Positions 36,315 to 50,469 are shown, counted from the first letter of the stretch. The stretch is 64,000 nt of DNA from Streptomyces brasiliensis (GCF_014647875.1 NZ_BMQA01000002.1:62001-126000); one strand, 5' to 3'. Translations and numbers: made by a program. Notes: generated by a model from the sequence alone, not told the origin.

Positions 36315-37160
36315 TCAGCCGGCGGCCACGGCGGCCCGGATCTCCTCCGCGAAACGCTCCGCCGACGCCCGCAGCGCCCCGACGTCGGGACCGTGACGCA
36401 GAACACCCCGGCTGACGTTCGGCACGACATTGCGGACGGCTGCTCCGAAGACCCCCGGGAGATCGGCGGGCGTCGCTCCCTGGGCACCGATCCCGGGCGC
36501 GAGGAGCGGACCGTTGATGTCGAGGCCGTAAGAGGACAGGTCGCCCAGCGTCGCGCCGACGACCGCACCGAAGGAGCCCAGCGGCTCCTCCCCCGCGTTC
36601 TCGGCCGCCAGGTGCGCCAGCATGGTCGCGCCGACGTTCCTGCCGTCGGCGCGGACCGCGTGCTGGACCTCCCCGCCCTCGGGGTTGGACGTCAGCGCCA
36701 GCACGAACAGGCCCGCGCCGCTCTCCCGCGCCAGCGTGACGGCTGGGCTCAGCGAGCCGTAGCCGAGATACGGTGAGACGGTCAGGGCGTCCGAGAACAG
36801 CGGGGCGTCCTTGCGCAGGAAGGCCTCGGCGTAGGCGGCCATGGTCGAGCCGATGTCGCCGCGCTTGGCGTCCATGACGACCAGGGCACCGGCCGCGCGC
36901 GCCTCCTGGACGCATGTCTCCAGGACGGCGAGACCGCGCGAGCCGAAGCGCTCGAAGAACGCGCTCTGCGGCTTGAGGACGGCGACCCGGTCGGCCATGG
37001 CCTCGACGACCGTGCGGCTGAACCGCTCGAGACCCGCGACGTCGTCGTTCAGACCCCACTCGGCGAGCAAAGAAGCGTGCGGGTCGATGCCGACGCACAG
37101 CGGGCCGCGCTCGTCCATGGCGTGGCGCAGCCGGGCGCCGAAGGGCTCGTACGAGGTCAT
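36315..37160 (-). CDS. pyrF: Orotidine 5'-phosphate decarboxylase
   Basis: A 281-residue type 2 OMP decarboxylase, the last step in UMP synthesis. The active-site stretch is [20 protein letters not shown], with the Asp-Ala-Lys-Arg-Gly-Asp motif; [15 protein letters not shown] near the N-terminus is also typical. Length fits the long (type 2) class of actinobacteria. Its ATG overlaps the pyrD stop in an ATGA arrangement, so the two are translationally coupled. Confidence 0.95.
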   Translation of the reverse strand: MTSYEPFGARLRHAMDERGPLCVGIDPHASLLAEWGLNDDVAGLERFSRTVVEAMADRVAVLKPQSAFFERFGSRGLAVLETCVQEARAAGALVVMDAKRGDIGSTMAAYAEAFLRKDAPLFSDALTVSPYLGYGSLSPAVTLARESGAGLFVLALTSNPEGGEVQHAVRADGRNVGATMLAHLAAENAGEEPLGSFGAVVGATLGDLSSYGLDINGPLLAPGIGAQGATPADLPGVFGAAVRNVVPNVSRGVLRHGPDVGALRASAERFAEEIRAAVAAG

Positions 37161-38263
37161 GCGGGCTTCCTCACATCGGCGCCGACCGCGTCGGCGAGGG
37201 TGGCGTAGGGGCTGGTGCGCAGGCGGGCGGCGAGGCCCTTGTGGATGGCGCGGCCCCAGAAGGGACCCTGGTAGATGAAGGCGCTGTAGCCCTGGACCAG
37301 GGTGGCGCCGGCCAGGATCCGCTGCCAGGCGTCCTCGGCGTTCTCGATGCCGCCGACCCCCACCAGGGTGATCCGGTCGCCCACGCGCGCGTACAGGCGG
37401 CGCAGCACCTCCAGGGAGCGGGCCTTGAGCGGGGCGCCGGACAGGCCGCCGGTCTCCTTGACGAGGGAGGGCGAGGACCGCAGTCCGAGTCCCTCCCGCT
37501 CGATGGTGGTGTTCGTGGCGATGATCCCGTCCAGGCCGAGTTCGACGGCCAGGTCGGCGACGGCGTCCACGTCCTCGTCGGCGAGGTCGGGGGCGATCTT
37601 CACCAGCAGGGGGACTCGGCGGCCGGTGACCGTGCGGTCGGCCGCCTCGCGCACGGCGGTCAGCAGCGGCCGCAGCGCCTCGGTGGCCTGCAGGTTCCGC
37701 AGTCCGGGAGTGTTCGGGGAGGAGACGTTGACGACCAGGTAGTCCGCGTACGGCGCCAGGCGCTCGGCGGACTTCACGTAGTCGCGGACGGCCCCCTCCT
37801 CCGGGACGACCTTGGTCTTGCCGATGTTGACGCCCACAACCGTCCTGAACACCGGCTCACGGGTGGCGAGGCGGGCGGCGACGACCAGGGAGCCCTCGTT
37901 GTTGAAGCCCATGCGGTTGATCAGGGCCCGGTCGGCGACGAGCCGGAACAGCCGCTTCCTGGGATTGCCGGGCTGCGGCTCGCCGGTCACGGTGCCGATC
38001 TCGACGTGGTCGAAGCCGAGCATCGCCATGCCGTCGATCGCGACGGCGTTCTTGTCGAAGCCGGCGGCGAGCCCGAAGGGACCGTGCATGCGCAGGCCGA
38101 ACGCCTCCGTGCGCAGTTCCTTGTGACGGGGGGCGAGGGCGGCGGCGACGAAGGTGCGCAGCACGGGGATGCGGACGGCGAGCCGGATCCAGCGGAAGGC
38201 GAGATGGTGCGCCTTCTCGGGGTCCATCCGTGTGAAAACCAGACGGAAGAAGATCTTGTACAT
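37157..38263 (-). CDS. pyrD: Dihydroorotate dehydrogenase (quinone), class 2
   Basis: A 368-residue membrane-associated flavoenzyme oxidising dihydroorotate with quinone. The N-terminal amphipathic extension ([20 protein letters not shown]) is the membrane-binding region of class 2 enzymes. FMN and active-site stretches include [16 protein letters not shown] with the catalytic Ser and [20 protein letters not shown]. It lies 56 bases downstream of carB, but a strong hairpin intervenes, and is coupled to pyrF. Confidence 0.95.
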   Translation of the reverse strand: MYKIFFRLVFTRMDPEKAHHLAFRWIRLAVRIPVLRTFVAAALAPRHKELRTEAFGLRMHGPFGLAAGFDKNAVAIDGMAMLGFDHVEIGTVTGEPQPGNPRKRLFRLVADRALINRMGFNNEGSLVVAARLATREPVFRTVVGVNIGKTKVVPEEGAVRDYVKSAERLAPYADYLVVNVSSPNTPGLRNLQATEALRPLLTAVREAADRTVTGRRVPLLVKIAPDLADEDVDAVADLAVELGLDGIIATNTTIEREGLGLRSSPSLVKETGGLSGAPLKARSLEVLRRLYARVGDRITLVGVGGIENAEDAWQRILAGATLVQGYSAFIYQGPFWGRAIHKGLAARLRTSPYATLADAVGADVRKPA

Positions 38264-38282
38264 GTCTCAGAGTCCTCGTACA

Positions 38283-38312
38283 GAGGGGGACACCGTTTCC
38301 GGTGTCCCCCTC
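38283..38312 (-). terminator. Perfect 13-base hairpin between carB and pyrD
   Basis: 38283-38295 and 38300-38312 are exact inverted repeats around a TTTC loop, only 7 bases beyond the carB stop and 19 bases before the pyrD start. It probably ends or reduces transcription of the pyrR-carB unit. Confidence 0.85.
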
Positions 38313-38319
38313 AGGGCTG

Positions 38320-41623
<3,304 letters not shown>

Positions 41624-41631
<8 letters not shown>

Positions 41632-42769
41632 GCTGGCCCTCCATCAGGGAAACGAAGCGGTCGAACAGGTAGGCGGCGTCGTGCGGGCCCGCTGCCGCTT
41701 CGGGGTGGTACTGGACGGAGAAGGCCGGCTGGTCGAGCAGCCGCAGCCCCTCCACCACGTCGTCGTTGAGGCAGACGTGGGAGACCTCGGCGCGGCCGAA
41801 CGGCGTCTCGCTGACCTGGTCGAGCGGCGCGTCGACGGCGAAGCCGTGGTTGTGTGCGGTGACCTCGACCTTGCCGGTCGTACGGTCCTGGACCGGCTGG
41901 TTGATGCCGCGGTGCCCGTACTTCAGCTTGTAGGTGCCGAAGCCCAGGGCGCGGCCCAGGATCTGGTTGCCGAAGCAGATGCCGAACAGTGGCGTCTTGC
42001 GCTTCAGAACGGCCGTCATGAGCGCGACCGGGCCGTCCGCGGTGGCCGGGTCGCCGGGTCCGTTGGAGAAGAAGACTCCGTCGGGCGCGACGGCGTACAC
42101 GTCCTCCTCGGTCGCGGTCGCCGGCAGCACGTGCACCTCTATGCCGCGCTCGGCCATGCGGTGCGGGGTCATGCCCTTGATGCCGAGGTCGACGGCGACG
42201 ACGGTGAAACGCTTCTCACCGATCGCCGGGACGACGTACGCCTCCTGGGTCGCGACCTCCTCGTAGAGGCTCGCGCCCTTCATGGGCGGCTGTGCCTGCA
42301 CGCGCGCGAGGAGCTCGGGCTCGGCGGCGCCGGTGAGCACAGCGCCGGAGAAGATCCCGGCGCGCATCGATCCGCGCTCGCGCAGATGGCGGGTGAGGGC
42401 GCGGGTGTCGATGCCGGAGATGCCGACGACGTTCTGCGCGACCAGCTCGTCGTCCAGGGAGCGCCTGGCCCGCCAGTTGGACGGCACGCGCGCGGGGTCC
42501 CGCACGACGTAGCCGGAGACCCAGATGCGGCTCGACTCGTCGTCCTCGTCGTTCCAGCCCGTGTTGCCGATCTGCGGGGCGGTCGCGACGACGATCTGGC
42601 GGTCGTACGACGGGTCGGTCAGGGTCTCCTGGTAGCCGGTCATACCGGTGGAGAACACGGCCTCGCCGAAGGTCTCCCCCACGGCCCCGTAGGCGCGGCC
42701 GCGGAAGGTGCGGCCGTCCTCGAGGACGAGTACGGCGGGAACCTTGGCTCCCCTTGTGGAGGTCGTCAT
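41624..42769 (-). CDS. carA: Carbamoyl-phosphate synthase small (glutaminase) subunit
   Basis: A 381-residue subunit that hydrolyses glutamine and channels ammonia to CarB. The N-terminal CarA domain has [20 protein letters not shown] and [11 protein letters not shown]. The C-terminal class I glutaminase has the catalytic Cys in [17 protein letters not shown] and the His-Glu pair in [13 protein letters not shown]. The ATG overlaps the stop of the preceding membrane protein gene (ATGA). Confidence 0.96.
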
Positions 42770-43344
42770 CGTTCGGCGCCTTCCGTGCTGGTTGTCTTGA
42801 TCATGGAGTTGATGGCCTCGACCCACTCGGTGTGCTCGGCCGCGTGGTCGGAGCGGAAACCGGAGTCGATCAGCCTGTCGCCGTGCGCCCAGGTCACCAC
42901 GAGCAGTCCGCCCTCGGTGAGGACCTTGCCCGCGATGCCCTTGTCGAGCCGGGCCCCGCGCAGTGCGGCGGCCGGGACGAAGAAGTCGGCCGCCCCGGGG
43001 CGTACGACGTCCAGGCCCTCGTCCGTCAGTGTGAGCTCGGCCAGGCTGCGGGTGCCGAGACCGTGCGCCACGATGCGGTCCAGCCACTGCCCGGCCGTCG
43101 TGGAGCCGTGGTAGCGGCCGCTCATGCTCAGTCTCGCCGGGCTGGTCTCCTCCGGCGCGCCGGGCAGCTCGGGCAGATCGCCCTGGAGCGTTCCGCGCCA
43201 CTTCCAGCCCTCGCGCATCAGCCAGTAGACGAGCACGACGAAGAGGGCGAGTCCGACGAGCCAGCCGATGCGGGCGGCCCAGTCGGTGACCTCGGCCGAC
43301 TTCTTCTCGACGGCGAGGTCTGTCAGTTGCTGCAGAGGTGTCAC
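42766..43344 (-). CDS. PH-like domain membrane protein in the pyrimidine operon
   Basis: A 192-residue protein with one N-terminal membrane helix ([20 protein letters not shown], about residues 24-43) and a soluble C-terminal domain of about 130 residues resembling the bPH-type fold found in actinobacterial pyrimidine operons. It sits between pyrC and carA; its GTG overlaps the pyrC stop, and its TGA overlaps the carA start. The same position is occupied by an uncharacterised membrane protein in mycobacteria. Its role is unknown; the tight coupling suggests it is needed together with these enzymes, perhaps tethering them to the membrane (inference). Confidence 0.8.
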   Translation of the reverse strand: MTPLQQLTDLAVEKKSAEVTDWAARIGWLVGLALFVVLVYWLMREGWKWRGTLQGDLPELPGAPEETSPARLSMSGRYHGSTTAGQWLDRIVAHGLGTRSLAELTLTDEGLDVVRPGAADFFVPAAALRGARLDKGIAGKVLTEGGLLVVTWAHGDRLIDSGFRSDHAAEHTEWVEAINSMIKTTSTEGAER

Positions 43345-44627
43345 GTGAGCTTCCCGTCGACGAGCGTGGCCTTGCCCCGCAGCCACGTGTGCGTGACACG
43401 GCCCGGCAGCTCACGGCCCTCGTACGGGGTGTTGCGGCTGCGCGAGGCGAAGCCCGCGGGGTCCACCTCGCCACGGTATGCGGTGTCGACCAGGGTGAGG
43501 TTGGCGGGCTCGCCGACCGAGACGGGGCGTCCGTGGCCGTGGGCCCGGCCGATCCGCGCGGGCTTGACCGACATGCGGTCGGCGACACCGGCCCAGTCGA
43601 GCAGCCCGGTCTCCACCATCGTCTGCTGGACGACCGAGAGGGCGGTCTCCAGGCCGACCATGCCCATGGCGGCCGCCGCCCACTCGCAGTCCTTGTCCTC
43701 GTGCGGGTGGGGGGCGTGGTCGGTGGCGACGATGTCGATCGTGCCGTCGGCGAGCGCCTCGCGCAGGGCCATCACGTCGCGCTCGGTGCGCAGCGGCGGG
43801 TTGACCTTGTAGACCGGGTTGTACGTGCGCACCAGTTCGTCGGTGAGCAGGAGGTGGTGCGGGGTGACCTCGGCGGTGACGTCGATACCGCGGGACTTGG
43901 CCCAGCGGACGATCTCGACGGAACCGGCGGTGGAGAGGTGGCAGATGTGGACGCGGGAGCCGACGTGCTCGGCGAGCAGCACGTCGCGCGCGATGATCGA
44001 CTCCTCGGCGACGGCGGGCCAGCCGCCCAGGCCCAGCTCGGCGGAGACGACACCCTCGTTCATCTGGGCGCCCTCGGTCAGCCGCGGCTCCTGTGCGTGC
44101 TGGGCGACGACGCCGCCGAAGGCCTTCACGTACTCCAGGGCGCGGCGCATGATCACGGCGTCGTCGACGCACTTGCCGTCGTCGGAGAAGACGGTGACCC
44201 CGGCGGCCGACTCGTGCATGGCGCCCAGCTCGGCGAGCTTCCTGCCCTCCAGGCCGACGGTGACGGCGCCGATGGGCTGCACGTCGCAGTAGCCGTGCTC
44301 CTGGCCGAGCCGGTAGACCTGCTCGACGACGCCGGCGGTGTCGGCGACCGGGAAGGTGTTGGCCATGGCGAACACGGCGGTGTAGCCGCCGCTCGCGGCA
44401 GCCCGGGTGCCGGTCAGCACGGTCTCGGAGTCCTCGCGGCCGGGCTCGCGCAGATGCGTGTGCAGGTCTACGAGCCCCGGCAGCAGCACCTTGCCGCCGG
44501 CCTCGACGGCCTCGGCGCCTTCGGCGGACAGTCCCACGCCCACCTCGGCGATCGTCTCGCCGTCGATCAGGACGTCCTGCGGTTCGCCGCCGAGCACCTT
44601 CGCACCACGGATCAGGGTCTTGCTCAT
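43341..44627 (-). CDS. pyrC: Dihydroorotase
   Basis: A 428-residue class I amidohydrolase that cyclises carbamoyl-aspartate. Metal-binding motifs are visible: [11 protein letters not shown], the [11 protein letters not shown]is, and TDHAPHP. Length is normal for the Gram-positive type. The start ATG overlaps the pyrB stop by 4 bases and its end overlaps the membrane protein start by 4, so translation is probably coupled throughout. Confidence 0.96.
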   Translation of the reverse strand: MSKTLIRGAKVLGGEPQDVLIDGETIAEVGVGLSAEGAEAVEAGGKVLLPGLVDLHTHLREPGREDSETVLTGTRAAASGGYTAVFAMANTFPVADTAGVVEQVYRLGQEHGYCDVQPIGAVTVGLEGRKLAELGAMHESAAGVTVFSDDGKCVDDAVIMRRALEYVKAFGGVVAQHAQEPRLTEGAQMNEGVVSAELGLGGWPAVAEESIIARDVLLAEHVGSRVHICHLSTAGSVEIVRWAKSRGIDVTAEVTPHHLLLTDELVRTYNPVYKVNPPLRTERDVMALREALADGTIDIVATDHAPHPHEDKDCEWAAAAMGMVGLETALSVVQQTMVETGLLDWAGVADRMSVKPARIGRAHGHGRPVSVGEPANLTLVDTAYRGEVDPAGFASRSRNTPYEGRELPGRVTHTWLRGKATLVDGKLT

Positions 44628-45613
44628 CGGTCTTGCTTCTCCTCGTTGGTGCGGGCGTGGCTGACGGCGGGTTCGTTGCCGCCGAGCAGCAGGTACAGGA
44701 CGGCCATCCGGATGGAGACTCCGTTGCCGACCTGCTCGACGACGGTGCAGCGGTCGGAGTCGGCGACCTCGGCGGTGATCTCCATACCGCGGACCATCGG
44801 CCCGGGGTGCATCACGATGGCGTGCTCGGGCATCTTCGCCATGCGCTCGCCGTCGAGGCCGTAACGCCGCGAGTACTCGCGCTCGGTCGGGAAGAACGCG
44901 GCATTCATCCGCTCGCGCTGGACGCGCAGCATCATCACCGCGTCGGACTTGGGCAGCGTGCTGTCGAGGTCGTACGACACCTCGCAGGGCCAGTGCTCGA
45001 CGCCGACCGGCACGAGGGTGGGCGGGGCGACCAGGGTGACCTCGGCGCCGAGCGTGTGCAGCAGGTCGACGTTGGAGCGGGCGACGCGGCTGTGCAGGAC
45101 GTCACCGACGATCGTGATGCGCTTGCCGGATAGGTCCTGCCCTATCCCGGCGTCCCGGCCGACGAGACGGCGGCGCATGGTGAACGCGTCGAGCAGGGCC
45201 TGGGTGGGGTGCTGGTGGGTGCCGTCACCGGCGTTGATGACGGCGGCGTCGATCCAGCCGGAGTTGGCCAGGCGGTACGGCGCTCCGGAGGCGCTGTGCC
45301 GGATGACGACGGCGTCGACGCCCATCGCCTCCAGGGTCTGCGCGGTGTCCTTCAGGGACTCGCCCTTGGAGACGCTCGACCCCTTGGCGGTGAAGTTGAT
45401 GACGTCCGCGGAGAGCCGCTTCTCGGCGGCCTCGAAGGAGATCCGGGTCCGGGTCGAGTCCTCGAAGAAGAGGTTGACGACCGTGCGGCCGCGCAGGGTC
45501 GGCAGTTTCTTGATCGGCCGGTCGGCGACCCGGGCCATCTCCTCGGCGGTGTCGAGGATCAGGACGGCGTCGTCACGGGTGAGATCGGCGGCCGAGATGA
45601 GATGACGCTGCAT
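44624..45613 (-). CDS. pyrB: Aspartate carbamoyltransferase catalytic subunit
   Basis: A 329-residue enzyme that joins carbamoyl phosphate to aspartate. The carbamoyl-phosphate-binding motif is in [36 protein letters not shown] is the second family signature. There is no regulatory PyrI gene, as expected for Gram-positive bacteria. It follows pyrR by 84 bases and is coupled to pyrC. Confidence 0.96.
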   Translation of the reverse strand: MQRHLISAADLTRDDAVLILDTAEEMARVADRPIKKLPTLRGRTVVNLFFEDSTRTRISFEAAEKRLSADVINFTAKGSSVSKGESLKDTAQTLEAMGVDAVVIRHSASGAPYRLANSGWIDAAVINAGDGTHQHPTQALLDAFTMRRRLVGRDAGIGQDLSGKRITIVGDVLHSRVARSNVDLLHTLGAEVTLVAPPTLVPVGVEHWPCEVSYDLDSTLPKSDAVMMLRVQRERMNAAFFPTEREYSRRYGLDGERMAKMPEHAIVMHPGPMVRGMEITAEVADSDRCTVVEQVGNGVSIRMAVLYLLLGGNEPAVSHARTNEEKQDR

Positions 45614-45697
45614 CTGTCAGGCTCCGTAAGGCAGTTCACATTGAGGGAGATTTCAGGCAAGACGGGGCGCACGGGACGGGCGTACGCCGTCCGCCCG

Positions 45698-46290
<593 letters not shown>

Positions 46291-46409
46291 ACCTTAAAGG
46301 ACGTCGGATTTGCGCCATCAACCCTAGCAGGCCGTGGGTACGCCCCCGATCACCCCCTCGGCGCAACGGGCCGGCGCTGCCACGGAAGAGTCGGTGTGGA
46401 CCATTCGGC

Positions 46410-46452
46410 TTGACGCATGAGAGTCACGCTGCGTAACCTCACAGTGAGTTAC
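46410..46452 (+). promoter_or_regulatory. bldD promoter with BldD box
   Basis: TTGACG at 46410-46415 and TAACCT at 46434-46439 form a -35/-10 pair with an 18-base spacer. Over the -10 box and beyond, GTAAC-C-TCAC-A-GTGA-GTTAC (46433-46452) is a near-perfect inverted repeat matching the known BldD site (AGTGA...TCAC). BldD of S. coelicolor is known to repress its own gene through such a site. Confidence 0.82.
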
Positions 46453-46508
46453 CAGCCGCGCGGCACGGCACCCAGCCCGTCGCGTCGACACAGTGTCCGG
46501 GGAGCTAT

Positions 46509-47012
46509 ATGTCCAGCGAATACGCCAAACAGCTCGGGGCCAAGCTCCGGGCCATCCGCACCCAGCAGGGCCTTTCCCTCCACGGTGTCGAGGAGAAGTC
46601 CCAGGGCCGCTGGAAGGCCGTCGTGGTCGGTTCGTACGAGCGCGGTGACCGCGCGGTGACCGTACAGCGCCTGGCGGAGCTGGCGGATTTCTACGGTGTG
46701 CCCGTGCAGGAACTGCTGCCCGGCACCACCCCCGGCGGCGCCGCCGAGCCGCCCCCGAAGCTGGTCCTGGACCTGGAGCGGCTGGCCACGGTGCCGGCCG
46801 AGAAGGCGGGCCCGCTCCAGCGGTACGCCGCGACCATCCAGTCCCAGCGCGGTGACTACAACGGCAAGGTGCTGTCGATCCGCCAGGACGACCTGCGCAC
46901 GCTCGCCGTCATCTACGACCAGTCGCCCTCGGTCCTGACCGAGCAGCTGATCAGCTGGGGCGTGCTCGACGCGGACGCGCGCCGCGCCGTGGCCACGCAC
47001 GAAGAGGGCTGA
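46509..47012 (+). CDS. bldD: BldD, c-di-GMP-responsive developmental regulator
   Basis: A 167-residue master repressor of Streptomyces development. The N-terminal XRE-type HTH spans about 5-75 (LRAIRTQQGLSLHGVEEKS). The C-terminal domain carries the c-di-GMP signature RGD-x8-RQDD at residues 114-128, complete here. In S. coelicolor four c-di-GMP molecules lock two BldD molecules together and hold sporulation genes off. It is divergent from pyrR and has its own BldD-box promoter. Two large hairpins follow. Confidence 0.98.
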   Translation: MSSEYAKQLGAKLRAIRTQQGLSLHGVEEKSQGRWKAVVVGSYERGDRAVTVQRLAELADFYGVPVQELLPGTTPGGAAEPPPKLVLDLERLATVPAEKAGPLQRYAATIQSQRGDYNGKVLSIRQDDLRTLAVIYDQSPSVLTEQLISWGVLDADARRAVATHEEG

Positions 47013-47039
47013 GCCCGCTCCGTCCACCAGCAGAAACGT

Positions 47040-47085
47040 GCCGCCGGGGCGGCCGGGCCGTCATGGCTCCGGCCGCCCCGGCGGC
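47040..47085 (+). terminator. bldD terminator, 17-base stem
   Basis: 47040-47056 and 47069-47085 are exact inverted repeats around a 12-base loop that can pair further; TTTCT follows. It starts 28 bases beyond the bldD stop. Confidence 0.9.
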
Positions 47086-47129
47086 TTTCTGCGGCCTTCG
47101 GGGGCGTCGCCCGCACCGGAATGCCGGGG

Positions 47130-47175
47130 AACGCCAGGGGGCCCGCAGCGGTCGCGCTGCGGGCCCCCTGGCGTT
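47130..47175. terminator. Second terminator, 20-base stem, between bldD and nusB
   Basis: 47130-47149 and 47156-47175 are exact 20-base inverted repeats around a 6-base loop. It lies 11 bases beyond the convergent nusB stop and probably stops transcription from both sides. Confidence 0.9.
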
Positions 47176-47185
47176 GCCGTACGTC

Positions 47186-47620
47186 TTACGCCCGATCCCG
47201 GCGGAGCGACGGCTTGAGCTCCTTCAGCCGGCCCAGCAGGCCGTTGACGAACGAGGGCGACTCGTCCGTGGAGAACTCCTTCGCCAGCTGCACCATCTCG
47301 TCGAGGACGACGGCGTCCGGGGTCTCGTCGACCCAGATCAGCTCGTAGGCGCCCAGGCGCAGGATGTTGCGGTCGACGACCGGCATCCGGTCGAGCGTCC
47401 AGCCGACCGCGTACTGGGCGATCAGCTCGTCGATGCGCGTCGCGTGCTCGGCGTAGCCCTCGACCAGCTGCATCGTGTACTCGCTCACCGGCGGCTGCCG
47501 GGTGTCGTCCCGGGAGAGCCGGATCCAGTCCGCGAGGACCGTCAGCACGTCGGCGTCGCGCTGGTCGCCTTCGAAGAGGATCTGGAAGGCGCGCTTGCGG
47601 GCCGTGTTGCGGGCAGCCAC
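47186..47620 (-). CDS. nusB: Transcription antitermination factor NusB
   Basis: A 144-residue all-helical RNA-binding protein that joins NusE (S10) on boxA of rRNA operons. Features are ARKRAFQILFEGDQRDADVL and the conserved YELIWVDETPDAVVLDEMVQ then LAKEFS. The ATG is 2 bases after the efp stop, the common efp-nusB arrangement. It ends at a 20-base hairpin shared with bldD. Confidence 0.95.
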   Translation of the reverse strand: MAARNTARKRAFQILFEGDQRDADVLTVLADWIRLSRDDTRQPPVSEYTMQLVEGYAEHATRIDELIAQYAVGWTLDRMPVVDRNILRLGAYELIWVDETPDAVVLDEMVQLAKEFSTDESPSFVNGLLGRLKELKPSLRRDRA

Positions 47621-47622
47621 GG

Positions 47623-48189
47623 TTAGCTGTTCACCCGGCCGAGGTAGTCGCTCGTGCGGGTGTCGACCTTGATCTTCTCACCGGTGGTGATGAAGAGCGG
47701 GACCTGGATCTGGTGACCGGTCTCCAGGGTGGCGGGCTTGGTGCCGCCGGTGGAGCGGTCGCCCTGGACGCCCGGCTCGGTCTCGGCGACGGTCAGCTCG
47801 ACGGCGGCGGGCAGCTCGACGAAGAGAACCTCGCCCTCGTGCTGCGCGACCGTGGCGGTGAAGCCCTCGATCAGGAAGTTCGCGGCGTCGCCGACGGCCT
47901 TCCGGTCGACGTGGAGCTGGTCGTAGGTCTCCATGTCCATGAAGACGAAGTACTCGCCGTCCATGTACGAGAACTGCATGTCGCGCTTGTCGACAGTGGC
48001 CGTCTCGACCTTGACGCCGGCGTTGAAGGTCTTGTCGACGACCTTGCCGGAGAGCACGTTCTTGAGCTTGGTGCGCACGAATGCCGGGCCCTTGCCGGGC
48101 TTGACGTGCTGGAACTCGACGACGGACCACAGCTGGCCGCCATCGAGCTTTAGCACCATGCCGTTCTTGAGGTCGTTCGTGGAAGCCAC
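47623..48189 (-). CDS. efp: Elongation factor P
   Basis: A 188-residue translation factor that relieves stalling at polyproline. The KOW-like first domain carries the loop VKPGKGPAF with Lys33; the palindromic PGKGP form is that of actinobacterial EF-P, which is reported to work without lysine modification, and no modification gene is seen nearby. It precedes nusB and follows the aminopeptidase P gene. Length is normal. Confidence 0.96.
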   Translation of the reverse strand: MASTNDLKNGMVLKLDGGQLWSVVEFQHVKPGKGPAFVRTKLKNVLSGKVVDKTFNAGVKVETATVDKRDMQFSYMDGEYFVFMDMETYDQLHVDRKAVGDAANFLIEGFTATVAQHEGEVLFVELPAAVELTVAETEPGVQGDRSTGGTKPATLETGHQIQVPLFITTGEKIKVDTRTSDYLGRVNS

Positions 48190-48236
48190 GGTTGCGGAAT
48201 CTCCTGGACTGACGTGGACGACCCCGGGGCACGCAC

Positions 48237-49343
48237 CTATAGTGCGAGCAGCTCCTTGGTCGTAATGGTGAGTAGCTCGGGTCCGCCGTCCGCCTCGGGG
48301 CGCACGACGAGCGTGTCATCGATCCGGACACCGCCCCGGCCCGGGAGGTGGACCCCCGGTTCGACGGTGACCGGCACGCAGGCGTCCAGTTTACCCATGG
48401 CCGCGGGGGCCAGCTGCGGGTCCTCGTCGATTTCGAGCCCGACGCCGTGGCCGGTCAGCGGCTGGAGCCCCTCGGCGTGCCCGGCGGAGTCCAGCACATG
48501 GCGTGCGGCACGGTCCACGTCGCGGAAGGCCGCGCCCGGCGCCAGCGCCTCGCGTCCGGCACGCTGAGCGGCGAAGACGAGGTCGTACAGCTCGACCTGC
48601 CAGTCCGCGGGCGACGTGCCGATGACGAACGTACGGCCGATCTCGCAACGGTAGCCGCGGTACGTCGCCCCGAGGCAGACGGAGAGAAAGTCGCCCTCCT
48701 CGACACGACGGTCGGTGGGCCGGTGCCCGCGGCGGCCGGAGTGCGGCCCGGTGGCGACGGAGGTCGGGAAGGCGGGGCCGTCGGCACCGTGGTCGACCAG
48801 GCGCCGCTCGAGCTCCAGCGCGAGGTGCCGTTCGGTGCGGCCCACCAGGATGGACTCCAGCAGCTCGCCGAGGGCCTGGTCGGCGATCTCGGCGCCGATG
48901 CGGAGGCAGGAGATCTCCTCCTCGTCCTTGACGACCCTGAGCTGTTCGACCGCGCAGCCCAGGTCGGCGAGGCGCAGCTGCGAGGCGACCGAGCCGATGG
49001 CGCGGTGCCGGGCGACCGTGAGGTGGTGTTCCTCGACGGCGAGGGAGTCGGCGTCCTGCGCGACGGCGAGGCCGGCTGCGGCGACGGCGGTGTCGCCGCC
49101 GGGGGCGGGCAGGACATGCAGCGTCAGCGACTCGTCGGGGCGGCCCTCGGAGGGCCGGTCGTCCGGCGGGGACGCGCACACCAGGAAGTCCTCGTGTCTG
49201 CTCAGGAGCAGGACGGAGCCCTGCGGGGCAGCGCCGGAGAGATAGCGCACGTTGGCTGGGCGCGAGACCAGTGCGGATGCGCTGCCGCTCGCGTTGCAGC
49301 GGTCCCTGAGTCTGGCTCGGCGGGCTGCGAACACCTCTGACAT
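48237..49343 (-). CDS. Aminopeptidase P-like M24 family protein
   Basis: A 368-residue protein with an N-terminal creatinase-like domain (about 1-130) and a C-terminal pita-bread M24 domain. Metal ligands appear in the C-terminal part: [20 protein letters not shown] (an Asp of other members is not obvious), [14 protein letters not shown] with the His, [11 protein letters not shown] and [10 protein letters not shown]. It would release an N-terminal residue before proline. The first metal Asp pair seems altered (FLSVCLG instead of D-x-G), so activity is uncertain. It is upstream of efp, which fits a proline link. The start ATG has no strong ribosome-binding site. Confidence 0.78.
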   Translation of the reverse strand: MSEVFAARRARLRDRCNASGSASALVSRPANVRYLSGAAPQGSVLLLSRHEDFLVCASPPDDRPSEGRPDESLTLHVLPAPGGDTAVAAAGLAVAQDADSLAVEEHHLTVARHRAIGSVASQLRLADLGCAVEQLRVVKDEEEISCLRIGAEIADQALGELLESILVGRTERHLALELERRLVDHGADGPAFPTSVATGPHSGRRGHRPTDRRVEEGDFLSVCLGATYRGYRCEIGRTFVIGTSPADWQVELYDLVFAAQRAGREALAPGAAFRDVDRAARHVLDSAGHAEGLQPLTGHGVGLEIDEDPQLAPAAMGKLDACVPVTVEPGVHLPGRGGVRIDDTLVVRPEADGGPELLTITTKELLAL

Positions 49344-49522
49344 GACACGAGCGTAGAAGGCGTGGCCGTTTTGCGCCGGTTGGGGACGTTCGGTCGGGGG
49401 AGGGAGAGGGGGAGGATACGTCCGTTGTATGTCGGGTGCGGGCCGTGGGGGTTGGTCGCGCCCACGCGGCGGAGCCGCATGTCGATACAGCCCGCGCCCC
49501 CAGGGAACCGCAGTGGCCGTGG

Positions 49523-50395
49523 TTACCAGTTCGGTGGGCTTGCTATGGCTCTTGCCAGGACGTCGTCCAGAACTCGGGCCGTTGCCGGGACGTCCAGTTG
49601 GGAGTTGTCGATGATCGGAAGGCCCGAGCCGTACCAGCCCGCCATGCGGCCGTGGATGCGGGCCACCTCCTCGTCGGTGAGCCGGCGGTTGCCGGTGCGT
49701 TCCGCGTTGCGCTCCAGGACGACGTCCAGGCCGGGCAGCAGCACGACCGGGAGCAGGCCGGGACCGACGTGCCGCTTCCAGCCACCCAGGCCCACGACCG
49801 GGCGGTCCGGGAAGACCGCGTCGTCGAGGATGCACGAGATGCCGTTGGCCAGGAAGTTGCGGGCCGCGAAGCCGCAGGTGCGGCGGGCCAGGCGGTACTG
49901 CGCCTCGGAGTGGTCGTTCCAGCCGGACTGGGGGTCGGCGAAGCCCGAGCGGACCCATTCGCGCACGTCGTCGAGGCTGATATGGGCGGTGGGGACCCGG
50001 CGGTGGTCGGCCCAGTACTTGGCGACGCTCGTCTTGCCCGCGCCCGCCGGGCCGATCAGCAGCACGGCGAGCGTCGTGGTCGTCGGGTCGGGCGCGGTGG
50101 CCGTGGCGGGCGGTGCGCTGGGGACGGCGACGGGGCCGCCGGGCGGCAGCGGGACGTGGCCGGTGGTGTCGGCCGGGGGTGGGGCGGGCGCCTGCTGGGG
50201 TGGCGAAGGCGGTAGCGGTCCTGTAGGGGTTCCGGGTGCGGCGAAGCCCGGTACCTGGTGCGGCGTCGGCACGGGACCCCGCTGGGCTCCGGGATGGTGC
50301 GCACCCGGGTGGTGTGCGGTCGGTGACCAGTCGGTGACCGGTCCCTGCCCCGGCTGGTGGGGCGGCGGCAGCGGAGACCCCACTGCGTGCTGCAT
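49523..50395 (-). CDS. P-loop ATP-binding protein with disordered Pro-rich N-terminus
   Basis: A 290-residue protein. Residues 1 to about 105 are rich in Pro, Gly, His and Ala and likely disordered. The rest is a small P-loop kinase-like domain with Walker A VLLIGPAGAGKTSVAKYW (near 110-128), HISLDDVREWV and a polynucleotide-kinase-like LLPGLDVVLERNAERTGNRR. Substrate is unknown; zeta-toxin or nucleotide-kinase relatives are possible. It lies between the aroB terminator and the aminopeptidase gene on the same strand. Confidence 0.75.
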   Translation of the reverse strand: MQHAVGSPLPPPHQPGQGPVTDWSPTAHHPGAHHPGAQRGPVPTPHQVPGFAAPGTPTGPLPPSPPQQAPAPPPADTTGHVPLPPGGPVAVPSAPPATATAPDPTTTTLAVLLIGPAGAGKTSVAKYWADHRRVPTAHISLDDVREWVRSGFADPQSGWNDHSEAQYRLARRTCGFAARNFLANGISCILDDAVFPDRPVVGLGGWKRHVGPGLLPVVLLPGLDVVLERNAERTGNRRLTDEEVARIHGRMAGWYGSGLPIIDNSQLDVPATARVLDDVLARAIASPPNW

Positions 50396-50469
50396 CCGGT
50401 GCCACTCCGTCTCGTACAGGCGATTGACGCTGGCAGCGGAGTGCGAACCCCGCTCCCTACCGAACGGTA

